Positions 1-5,117 are shown, counted from the stretch's first letter. The stretch is DNA of 5,117 nucleotides from Verrucomicrobiota bacterium (GCA_019136035.1 JAGVUW010000359.1:1-5117); one strand, 5' to 3'. Notes: generated from the letters alone by a model not told the origin. Made by a program: numbers and translations.

Positions 1-114
1 AGCCTGCTGGTGCCGGTGACACCCGCCCACGGCATCCGTGTCCACATGAGCTACTGGAACAACGTCATCCTGCGAACCGCCATCAAGGCCAGCCTCGGCC
101 GCCAGCCGCCGTGA
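1..114 (+). CDS. C-terminal end of an unidentified protein (5' end outside the window)
   Basis: The frame is open from base 1 and ends at TGA 112-114, giving 37 residues that start SLLVPVTPAHGIRVHMSYWN and finish ASLGRQPP. The product is not recognised. The tail holds no membrane segment and no catalytic motif that can be named. Codon choice (GCC, ATC, CTG, CGC) matches the other genes here, so the frame is probably real although short. It is followed by a strong hairpin 20 bases after the stop and then about 400 non-coding bases, so it is probably not co-transcribed with the lyase gene. The function cannot be judged without the missing upstream part. Confidence 0.6.
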   Translation, partial: SLLVPVTPAHGIRVHMSYWNNVILRTAIKASLGRQPP

Positions 115-134
115 CGCGTTCACCATCGCGACTC

Positions 135-167
135 AGGGTTGCCTGAACGTCCGGTTCTGGCAACCCT
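135..167. terminator. Strong hairpin after the first gene (terminator-like or REP-like)
   Basis: AGGGTTGCC (135-143) pairs perfectly with GGCAACCCT (159-167). Inside it, after one T-T mismatch, GAAC (145-148) pairs with GTTC (154-157) around a five-base loop. The hairpin starts 20 bases after the TGA at 112-114, as expected for an RNA 3' end. There is no run of T after it (TCAGCC follows), so it is not a classical intrinsic terminator. It may instead be the first unit of the palindrome cluster to its right. Confidence 0.4.
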
Positions 168-179
168 TCAGCCAGATCC

Positions 180-332
180 CCGGCGCACGAGCGCCGGATA
201 TGGCATGGCGAGACATCGCCTGCGGCGCCTACCTGCGGCCCACCAGCCTGGCGCCCTGAAAGGGCATCATTCGTCAGCCCAGGGCAACGCCCTGGGGAAT
301 CGGGCATGGCGCCTTGCAGGCTGAAAGTCTGC
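180..332. repeat. Cluster of five short palindromes, probable dispersed intergenic repeat
   Basis: The stems read directly from the sequence are: CCGGCGC/GCGCCGG (180-186/191-197, loop ACGA); GGCGA/TCGCC (207-211/216-220, loop GACA); GCCCT/AGGGC (253-257/261-265, loop GAA); CCCAGGGC/GCCCTGGG (278-285/289-296, loop AAC) with flanking ATTC/GAAT (269-272/297-300); and GCAGGCT/AGTCTGC (316-322/326-332, loop GAA, one G-U pair). Accidental translation of the right part gives ALKGHHSSAQGNALG on the + strand and SPGRCPGLTNDALSG on the - strand. Strings like these recur, as I remember, in spurious ORFs of planctomycete and related genomes, which points to a multicopy element. That recollection is not a search result. 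A structured RNA is the alternative. Confidence 0.55.
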
Positions 333-422
333 GACAAGACCGCGCGCATCACACCGCCATGTTTCATACGAGGAACGACCTGGTGAGCGGTGACGCGACC
401 GACGATCGGCCCTGGCCACGAC

Positions 423-451
423 TTGACACCCCGCCGTCGAAGGACTAATCC
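423..451 (+). promoter_or_regulatory. Sigma-70-type promoter candidate for the lyase gene
   Basis: A perfect -35 hexamer TTGACA lies at 423-428. The -10 box is weak: TAATCC (446-451) at 17-base spacing, or ACTAAT (444-449) at 15-base spacing. The predicted RNA start near 457 would give a leader of roughly 60 bases before the ATG at 517. The -35 is convincing and the -10 is not. Confidence 0.4.
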
Positions 452-502
452 TCTGCCCTGTCGGCAACATGGCCGGCGCGGGCGATGTGCCCCGGCCGAC
501 AC

Positions 503-507
503 GGGAG
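503..507 (+). promoter_or_regulatory. Ribosome binding site that sets the lyase start at 517
   Basis: GGGAG lies nine bases upstream of ATG 517. The alternative in-frame ATG at 469 has no comparable site (TGTCGGCAAC precedes it), so 517 is preferred. Starting at 517 also puts the hydrophobic signal segment at the very N-terminus. Confidence 0.6.
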
Positions 508-516
508 ACAAGCACC

Positions 517-1560
517 ATGGCGTCCTGGCCTCTCACCGCTGGCGGAGTCCTCCTGGCCGCCTTGGCCATGGCGGCCGATTTCGAGGCACCGCCGGCGCCA
601 TTCCAGACCTCGCCGCGGCCCGCCGATGGCGAGGTCCTGTCTGCCAACCCGCCCTGCTTTGTCACCCCGGCCACCACCGCCAGCGCCGCCGGCTACACCG
701 TCGAATGCAGCCCCGACCCGGCCTTCCCGCCGGGCCGGACGCAGCGCTGGACGAGCCCCTACATGCTTACCGTGCCCGAGGCCGTCCTGCCCCCCGACGA
801 GTACCACTGGCGCTGGCGGCCCGCCGACGCCGCCGACGCGACCTGGTCGCCGGTGCGACGTTTTGCCCTCCCCGCCGGTGTGCCCGAGGTGCCCTTCCCC
901 GACGTCGCGGCCTGGGTCCGGCGCATCGGCACGACCCGGCCGCGCCTCCTCGTCCACGCCGACCGCCTCGAGGCCATCCGTCGTGAGGCCGCCGAGCGCT
1001 TCGGGCCCGCCTGGCTCAAGGCCGTGCACGCGACCGCCGAACGCTGCCAGGGCCAGGCCCTCCTGCCCGAACCCGAGTTCCTCCCTGAGACCCGTGATGT
1101 CAAGCGCATCGCCATCTACCAGAGGATCTTCCAGACCACGAGGCCCTTCATGCGCGAACTCGCGGTCCTGGCCGAGAACTACCTCCTCACCGGCGATGCG
1201 CTCTCCGGCCAGGAGGCCCGTCGGCGGCTCCTGCACGTGGTCGGGTGGGACCCCCGCGGCAGCACCAGCCTCAATCACAACGACGAGCCGGCCACCGAAG
1301 TCCTGCGCTACGGGCCCACCGCCTACGACCGCATCGTCGACCTCCTCGACGACGCCGAACGGCAGCGCTGCCTTGACTGCTTCATGGTACGCCTCCAGGA
1401 AATGCGCCAGCGCTGGGTCGAAAGGCCCTTCGAGAAACACCCTTACGAGAGCCACAACATGGGGTACTACCTCCCCGACCTCACGGAGGCCTGCCTGGCG
1501 CTCGCCGGCGAGGCCCCCGTCGAGGAGATGCTCCGCTACGCCCTCCTGCAACTCTGGTAG
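517..1560 (+). CDS. N-terminal fragment of the heparinase-like lyase, truncated at TAG
   Basis: This is what a normal ribosome would make: 347 residues ending LLQLW. It includes the signal peptide, the fibronectin-like domain and the first part of the alpha/alpha barrel up to ESHNMGYYLPDL and the helix RYALLQLW. It has His313 but lacks Tyr367, His513 and the whole beta-sandwich, so catalysis is not expected. The stop falls exactly where relatives continue into an aromatic or hydrophobic residue followed by a P..PPYGG-like stretch. TAC, TAT, TGG, CAG, AAG, GAG, TTG or TCG would each give TAG by one base change. Confidence 0.6.
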   Translation: MASWPLTAGGVLLAALAMAADFEAPPAPFQTSPRPADGEVLSANPPCFVTPATTASAAGYTVECSPDPAFPPGRTQRWTSPYMLTVPEAVLPPDEYHWRWRPADAADATWSPVRRFALPAGVPEVPFPDVAAWVRRIGTTRPRLLVHADRLEAIRREAAERFGPAWLKAVHATAERCQGQALLPEPEFLPETRDVKRIAIYQRIFQTTRPFMRELAVLAENYLLTGDALSGQEARRRLLHVVGWDPRGSTSLNHNDEPATEVLRYGPTAYDRIVDLLDDAERQRCLDCFMVRLQEMRQRWVERPFEKHPYESHNMGYYLPDLTEACLALAGEAPVEEMLRYALLQLW

Positions 1561-1671
1561 CCCTTCTTCCCGCCCTACGGCGGCGCCGAGGGCGGCTGGA
1601 GCGAGGGGCCGTCGTACTGGTCCTGGAGCACGGCACGCTTCGCCCGGCTCTACCGCCATGTCGAGGTGACC

Positions 1672-3918
1672 ATGGGCATGCCCGTGCTCAGCCGCTCGCA
1701 TCTGCGCAACATGCCGTGGTTCAAGCTCTACGCGAACCCGCCCTACGCCCGCCGCTCGCCCTTCGGCGACGGCCAGGAGGGCGCCGCCGGCGGCGGCCAG
1801 ACCATGGCCATGCTGGCAGCGCTCTTCGACAACCCCTACGCTCAGTGGTACGCCGATTGGCAGGGCGCCCGCCTCGGCCCGGAGGAGGCCCTGCTCTGCA
1901 ACGCCGGCAGCACCGCCGCCCGCGAACCCGACGACCTGCCCCAGGGCCGCGCCTTCTTCGACGTCGGGCTCGCCGCCATGCACACCGCCCTCCCCGACCC
2001 CGACCAGAATGCCTTTCTGCTCTTCCGAAGCTCGCCCTTCGGGTCGATCAGCCACGCCTACGCCGACCAGAATGCCTTCGCCCTCGAGGCCTACGGCGAG
2101 CCCCTCGTCATTGCCTCGGGGTACTACCAGCTCTACGGCCACCCGCACCACACCCAGTGGACCTGGCAGACCAAGGCGTCAAACGCCGTCCTCGTCGACG
2201 GCGAGGGCCAGTCCACGCGTGACTGGAATGCCCGCGGCCGCCTGCTCGCCTTCGACACCACCGCCGCCGCCGACTACGCCCTCGGCGATGCCCACGAGGC
2301 CTACGCCGGACGCCTCGAGCGCTTCCTCCGCCATGTCCTCTTCCTGCGGCCCCTCCACACCGGCGGCCTGCCGGTGGTCGTCATCCGCGACGACCTCGCC
2401 GCGGCCCGCCAGGCGACCTTCCAGTTCCTCCTGCACGCCCTCGAGCCCATGGCCGTCGACAGCGACGCCCGGCGCCTCACCATCCGCAGCGGCGCGGTCC
2501 GCTGCCGCGTCGACTTCCTCGAGCCCGCCGCGCTCACCTTCGACCAGCACGACCAGTTCCCCGAAGCCCCCTTCCGCCCGGCGCCGAATCAGTGGCACCT
2601 CACCGCCGGCACCACCACCCCGGCACCCGCCGCCGCCTCGCTGATCGTCCTGCAGCCCTACCGCGACCGCGACGAGGGCCGCCTCCTCACGCCACGCCTG
2701 GACGCCGGCACCGCCGGGCCCGCCCTGGTGCTGACCGCACCCGGTCGCACCGTCACCGTGCTCCTGCCGGGTCCCGGCGAGGGCTCCCTGCGCCTGGGCG
2801 ACCTCGAGGCCCATGGCCGCTGGGCCAGCCTCACGCTATGCGACGGCCAGCCACGTTCGGCCGTCCTCGTCGGCGGCCGACGGCTCACCTGGCGGGGCCA
2901 AGACCTCCTCACCAGCGCCCGGGCCGCCTCCCTGAGCTGCACCCGCTGGCCCGACGGCCGACAGCTCATCGAGGCGACCGCCACACCCGGCACCGACCTC
3001 ACCGCTGCCCTCGGAACCCCCGAAGCCTGGCAACAGCATGCCGCCGGGCCGGAGCTGCGCTGGCAGCCCGGACCGGAGCCCCTCCGCGAAGCCGCCCTCG
3101 CCCCCGACGGCCAGGCACCGCGGCCCTTCACCATCGAACGCCAGCCCCGACTCCAGCAGGTCACCGCCCGCGCCGATGCGCCGGCCTTTGATGGCCATGC
3201 CGCCCTCGACCTGACCCTCGCCAACCACGGCCAGGGCCCACTGCCCATCAGCGTCCGCGGCGGCCGCACGCCCACCCTCACTCACACCCTCGCCAGCGGC
3301 GCCGAGGAGACCCTCCACCTACCCGCCGTCGACCTCGCCGGCGGCACCGAGCTGGTCGTCGTGGCCGACGAATCCGGCGCCGGGCGGCTGGGCCGCCTCA
3401 GGGCCACGGCGCGACCGGTCACCGGCGTCAACCTCCTCCCGACGGCACTCCTCGAGAACCCCGCCAACCCCGCCACGCTCGCCTGGCAGCCGACCGCCAT
3501 CTCCGGCAATGCCCGCGGCGAGGTGGCCGTCGTCCCCGACGGCCGCGACGGCCGCCCCTGCCTCAAGGTGACCTGCGTCGACCCCGGCGCCAACGGCACC
3601 TTCGGCGCCATCCTCCGCTGGCCCGGCCTCCGGCCCGCCCGGCGCGACCGGCACTTCCGCCTGTCCTGCTGGGTCCGAACCCCGCCGGATGCCGTCGCCG
3701 GAATCCAGGTCACCAGCCGCGACTGGAGCTGGTGGAAGAACACCGAACGGCTCGGCGACCGCCCGGCCTGGACCGAGACCGCCCTCGAGTTCACCCTCCC
3801 CGCTGGCACCGACCTCACCCACGTCCGACTCCACATGACCAGCCAGCGCCCCGGCACCGAGCTCTTCGCCGCCGACATGAGCCTCATCGAGCTGCCCGCG
3901 CCACCACCCGCCGAGTGA
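1672..3918 (+). CDS. C-terminal fragment of the heparinase-like lyase, downstream of the TAG
   Basis: The frame continues without a gap from 1561 to TGA 3916-3918. Possible restarts are GTG 1666 and ATG 1672. The latter is preceded by GAGGTGA (1663-1669), an acceptable Shine-Dalgarno match five bases away measured from AGG, and would give 748 residues starting MGMPVLSRS. A restart there loses 38 family-conserved positions, 348-385, including Trp361 and Tyr367, and has no signal peptide, so an independent working enzyme is unlikely. The fragment carries the rest of the barrel, the heparinase II/III beta-sandwich (SHAYADQNAF to about residue 700), a beta-rich middle region with no recognised domain, and the jelly-roll end. 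Treat it as the remainder of the same gene. Confidence 0.5.
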   Translation: MGMPVLSRSHLRNMPWFKLYANPPYARRSPFGDGQEGAAGGGQTMAMLAALFDNPYAQWYADWQGARLGPEEALLCNAGSTAAREPDDLPQGRAFFDVGLAAMHTALPDPDQNAFLLFRSSPFGSISHAYADQNAFALEAYGEPLVIASGYYQLYGHPHHTQWTWQTKASNAVLVDGEGQSTRDWNARGRLLAFDTTAAADYALGDAHEAYAGRLERFLRHVLFLRPLHTGGLPVVVIRDDLAAARQATFQFLLHALEPMAVDSDARRLTIRSGAVRCRVDFLEPAALTFDQHDQFPEAPFRPAPNQWHLTAGTTTPAPAAASLIVLQPYRDRDEGRLLTPRLDAGTAGPALVLTAPGRTVTVLLPGPGEGSLRLGDLEAHGRWASLTLCDGQPRSAVLVGGRRLTWRGQDLLTSARAASLSCTRWPDGRQLIEATATPGTDLTAALGTPEAWQQHAAGPELRWQPGPEPLREAALAPDGQAPRPFTIERQPRLQQVTARADAPAFDGHAALDLTLANHGQGPLPISVRGGRTPTLTHTLASGAEETLHLPAVDLAGGTELVVVADESGAGRLGRLRATARPVTGVNLLPTALLENPANPATLAWQPTAISGNARGEVAVVPDGRDGRPCLKVTCVDPGANGTFGAILRWPGLRPARRDRHFRLSCWVRTPPDAVAGIQVTSRDWSWWKNTERLGDRPAWTETALEFTLPAGTDLTHVRLHMTSQRPGTELFAADMSLIELPAPPPAE
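3430..3909 (+). other. C-terminal carbohydrate-binding-like jelly-roll domain of the lyase
   Basis: Residues about 972-1130 of the full frame run from NLLPTALLENPANPATLAW to the end. The pattern is an N-terminal NLL plus W start, a V.DG....CLKV strand, a LSCWVRT strand, then a W..T...FTLPAGT...VRLHM pattern and a final LF.ADMSLIEL strand. It resembles CBM4/9-type beta-jelly-roll modules appended to secreted glycan-active enzymes. The fold is inferred from strand pattern only. Ligand-binding residues cannot be assigned. Confidence 0.5.
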
Positions 3919-3947
3919 CCGCCTCCGCCACCGCCCGCAGGTCCCCG

Positions 3948-3975
3948 TTGACATCGCCGGCGATGACGGTAGGGT
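3948..3975 (+). promoter_or_regulatory. Promoter candidate for the isomerase gene with an embedded palindrome
   Basis: A perfect -35 TTGACA (3948-3953) is followed after 16 bases by TAGGGT (3970-3975), which keeps the key T1, A2 and T6 of a -10 box. RNA would begin near 3982, giving a leader of about 70 bases to GTG 4052. The perfect 14-bp palindrome CATCGCCGGCGATG (3952-3965) fills most of the spacer, as an operator would. This argues for transcription of the isomerase independently of the lyase. Confidence 0.4.
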
Positions 3976-4051
3976 CTCCGACAGGCGGCGGAAGCGCCGG
4001 CCGACGACGCGGCGTCGCAAGAGATCCGTGGATGGCGAACGGGGGACTCCA

Positions 4052-4927
4052 GTGAAAATCGGTGCGAGCACCTACAGTCTGTCCAAGGCCATCAAAGCAG
4101 GCGCGTTCGACGTCCTGGGCGCCTTCGACTGGCTGGCTGAGAACGGCGGCGAGCACATTGAGATCGTGCCCTTGCAGGGCGTCTTCTCCCTGGTCGAGAC
4201 GCCGGAACTGGCGACGACGATGGCCGGTCACGCCAAGAGACTCGGCCTGGGCATCTCCTGCTACACCTTCGGCGCCAGCTTCATCGACTGCACCGCCGAC
4301 GCCTTCAAGGCCGAGCTCGACCGCGTAAAAAAGCACGTCGACCAGGCGGCGCGGCTGGGCACGCACCGGGTCCGGCATGACGTCGGCTTTCGGCCGGCGG
4401 GTCAGAACAGTGATGCGCAGTTCGAGCGCGACTTCCCGGCACTGGCGGACGCCTGTGGCGCCATCGCCGACTACGCGGCGCCCCTGGGCCTCACCACGAT
4501 GATCGAGAACCACGGACTGCACGTTCAGGGCGCAGAGCGCGTCCTGCGGCTCTATCGCGCCGTGGACCGGAGTAACTTCCGGCTGCTGGTCGATACAGGG
4601 AACTTCTACCCGGTCGAGTTCGCCAACACCCTGGAGGCCATCCGGCAGTGTGCGCCCTACGCGGGCATGGCTCATGTGAAGGACCACCACATCCGCACGA
4701 CTGCACCCGACTGCCTCGAGGGCTGGCGTGACCGCGGTCGCGGCATCTTCACCCGACCGGCCATCGCCGGCGAGGGCGACATCGACATCGGCGCGGCGCT
4801 GGGGCATCTGAAGAAGGCCGGCTTCGACGGCTATCTCTCGCTCGAGTACGAAGGCCACGAAGAGGCGCGGCACGCCAATCGGCGGGGCATGGACAACGTC
4901 CGCCGCCTGTGGGACTGCCAGTCCTGA
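4052..4927 (+). CDS. Sugar phosphate isomerase/epimerase (xylose-isomerase-like TIM barrel)
   Basis: The product has 291 residues, a normal length for the PF01261 family. It interconverts sugars or sugar derivatives in the cytoplasm; the substrate cannot be told. It opens MKIGASTYSL, the usual first barrel strand, which favours GTG 4052 (GGGGGA at 4041-4046) over the in-frame GTG at 4028. Candidate metal ligands follow the Glu/Asp/His/Glu order of D-tagatose 3-epimerase relatives: Glu152 (MIENHG), Asp181 (LVDTGNF), His208 (AHVKDHH) and Glu265 (LSLEYEG). Arg215 could contact substrate. No signal peptide is seen and the gene looks intact. Leu codons lean to CTG, whereas CTC leads in the part of the lyase gene compared, hinting at different histories. 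Next to a secreted lyase, a role in using released sugars is plausible but inferred. Confidence 0.85.
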   Translation: MKIGASTYSLSKAIKAGAFDVLGAFDWLAENGGEHIEIVPLQGVFSLVETPELATTMAGHAKRLGLGISCYTFGASFIDCTADAFKAELDRVKKHVDQAARLGTHRVRHDVGFRPAGQNSDAQFERDFPALADACGAIADYAAPLGLTTMIENHGLHVQGAERVLRLYRAVDRSNFRLLVDTGNFYPVEFANTLEAIRQCAPYAGMAHVKDHHIRTTAPDCLEGWRDRGRGIFTRPAIAGEGDIDIGAALGHLKKAGFDGYLSLEYEGHEEARHANRRGMDNVRRLWDCQS

Positions 4928-4990
4928 GCGACGCTGTCCGTGGGCCACGCGGGCGAAGGCGGCGTCCTGGCTGCCCGCCCCGTCTGCCCC

Positions 4991-5006
4991 GTCGGACCTG
5001 TCCGAC
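4991..5006. terminator. Inverted repeat after the isomerase gene
   Basis: GTCGGAC (4991-4997) and GTCCGAC (5000-5006) form a perfect 7-bp inverted repeat. As RNA it would fold with six pairs and a CCUG loop. It lies 63 bases after the isomerase stop and is followed by TAATACTCTT, which is T-containing but not a true T run. It may be a weak terminator, or a feature of the border with the mobile DNA to the right. Confidence 0.3.
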
Positions 5007-5025
5007 TAATACTCTTCACTTAGTC
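5004..5025. repeat. Inverted repeat in the AT-richer spacer before the transposase-like gene
   Basis: GACTAA (5004-5009) and TTAGTC (5020-5025) are perfect inverted copies around TACTCTTCAC. The sequence becomes clearly less GC-rich here (about 48% over 5001-5060, against the visibly higher GC of the genes). It could be an element end, an operator or chance. It overlaps the preceding inverted repeat by three bases. Confidence 0.3.
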
Positions 5026-5054
5026 TTGCATAGCCGTGGATTCTGCGCGATATT
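5026..5054 (+). promoter_or_regulatory. Weak promoter candidate for the transposase-like gene
   Basis: TTGCAT (5026-5031) and GATATT (5049-5054) stand 17 bases apart, matching the sigma-70 consensus at three of six and four of six positions. The -10 box touches the base of the hairpin that hides the ribosome binding site. The match is weak, as is common for transposase genes, and is supported mainly by spacing and position. Confidence 0.25.
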
Positions 5055-5077
5055 GCCTCCGTAGCCTATGGAGGTGA
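5053..5077 (+). promoter_or_regulatory. Hairpin that hides the ribosome binding site of the transposase-like gene
   Basis: CCTCCGTA (5056-5063) pairs with TATGGAGG (5067-5074) through a GCC loop, with one G-U pair. Three more pairs at the base (5053-5055 with 5075-5077, two of them G-U) are possible. The 3' arm is the Shine-Dalgarno sequence GGAGG itself, five bases before ATG 5080. Folding would block ribosome entry. Insertion sequences such as IS10 and IS50 use this kind of structure to stop translation from outside read-through RNA, which suits the proposed identity of the gene. Confidence 0.5.
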
Positions 5078-5079
5078 CT

Positions 5080-5117
5080 ATGGCGCGGAACAAGCAGGCT
5101 CTGCCCGGGGGAATACG
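5080..5117 (+). CDS. Start of a probable IS4-type transposase (runs off the window)
   Basis: ATG 5080 follows the strong site GGAGG and encodes MARNKQALPGGIR before the window ends. A basic start followed by LPGGIR resembles, from memory, IS4-family transposases with the extra N-terminal domain (Nterm_IS4), which often continue RLSDHISIG. Only 12 full codons are visible, so the product call rests on a short motif plus context: the drop in GC, the inverted repeats upstream and the hidden ribosome binding site. It could be another protein. The gene's existence is more certain than its identity. Confidence 0.4.
   Translation, partial: MARNKQALPGGI

Larger units (their letters stand above)
115..516. 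other. 402-base intergenic region: hairpin cluster on the left, promoter and leader on the right
   Basis: No convincing gene lies here. The small open frames on both strands have poor codon bias, lack ribosome binding sites and run through palindromes. Bases 135-332 contain six closely spaced inverted repeats, listed separately. Bases 333-420 show nothing clear. Bases 423-451 hold a TTGACA promoter candidate, and 503-507 is the ribosome binding site of the lyase gene. Confidence 0.7.
517..3918 (+). pseudogene. Secreted heparinase II/III-like polysaccharide lyase (DUF4962 type), interrupted by in-frame TAG
   Basis: One frame of 1133 codon positions is broken only by TAG at codon 348 (1558-1560). 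Order: signal peptide (about 1-20, probable cleavage after AMA, no Lys/Arg in the n-region); fibronectin-like domain (about 24-128) with the typical RPADGEVLSANPPCF opening; alpha/alpha barrel (about 138-500) with SHN His313 and GGWSEGPSYW Tyr367; heparinase II/III beta-sandwich from about 505 with SHAYADQNAF (His513) and GEPLVIASGYY; jelly-roll, CBM-like domain (about 972-1130). Family members cleave acidic polysaccharides by beta-elimination in the periplasm or outside the cell. His313, Tyr367 and His513 match, by motif position, the His/Tyr/His catalytic set of heparinase II. Family membership is sure, the substrate is not. The TAG makes it a pseudogene unless it is a base-call error or is read through. 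Confidence 0.8.

Noticed and set aside
139..324. Small + strand frame of 61 residues in the first intergenic region
   Set aside because: It has no ribosome binding site, runs through several palindromes and resembles spurious translations of repeat DNA.
469..516. Alternative lyase start at ATG 469
   Set aside because: It would add 16 residues including two Arg, helpful for a signal peptide, but it lacks a ribosome binding site. GGGAG is well placed for 517. It remains possible.
267..677. Minus-strand frames across the hairpin cluster and the lyase start
   Set aside because: They span the repeat, the promoter and the signal peptide region, with no protein-like composition or start signal.
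445..2151. Long open frame on the - strand, 568 residues
   Set aside because: It is a shadow of the lyase gene caused by strong G/C third positions. Its translation is low-complexity Gly/Ala/Val/Glu/Arg with no domain, while the + strand has clear family motifs throughout.
517..3918. Frameshift as the cause of the split lyase gene
   Set aside because: Both pieces share one frame and conserved residues run straight through the stop, so only a base substitution is needed.
517..3918. A natural split lyase with two working subunits
   Set aside because: A restart at 1666 or 1672 would miss conserved residues including Trp361 and Tyr367, and the second piece would have no signal peptide.
4028..4051. 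Alternative isomerase start at GTG 4028
   Set aside because: The eight extra residues (MDGERGTP) precede the usual family start MKIGASTYS and would overlap the ribosome binding site of the GTG at 4052.
1..5117. tRNA, rRNA or CRISPR array
   Set aside because: No cloverleaf, rRNA-like stretch or regularly spaced repeat was seen by eye. The palindromes at 135-332 have irregular spacing and different stems.

Overview
The window is a GC-rich bacterial segment with very high G/C at third codon positions. Gene content and an intergenic palindrome repeat suggest a polysaccharide-degrading bacterium of the Planctomycetota/Verrucomicrobiota/Lentisphaerota (PVC) type, possibly from a metagenome. That assignment is inferred from the kinds of genes and from recollection of similar repeats, not from a search.

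Layout, all on the + strand: (1) the last 37 codons of an unidentified gene (1-114); (2) a 402-base non-coding stretch (115-516) holding six short hairpins and, at its right end, a likely promoter; (3) one long reading frame, 517-3918, encoding a secreted heparinase II/III-like polysaccharide lyase with a DUF4962-type N-terminal region and a C-terminal jelly-roll, carbohydrate-binding-like domain; (4) a 133-base gap with a TTGACA promoter candidate containing a 14-bp perfect palindrome; (5) a TIM-barrel sugar phosphate isomerase/epimerase (4052-4927); (6) a lower-GC spacer with two inverted repeats; (7) the first 12 codons of a gene that looks like an IS4-type transposase (5080 to the window end), whose ribosome binding site is buried in a hairpin.

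The main observation is that the lyase frame is broken by a single in-frame amber codon (TAG, 1558-1560, codon 348). The frame is unchanged across the stop, and the codons just after it encode the family's conserved PPYGG..GGWSEGPSYW segment, including the candidate catalytic Tyr367. The two pieces are therefore one gene carrying a nonsense mutation, a base-call error, or, much less likely, a recoded stop.

If intact, the lyase would cleave an acidic polysaccharide outside the cytoplasm, and the epimerase could act on a released sugar inside the cell. The two genes have separate promoter candidates, so they are neighbours in a likely carbohydrate-use region rather than a proven operon. The transposase-like start at the right edge shows that the locus borders mobile DNA, which fits gene decay.
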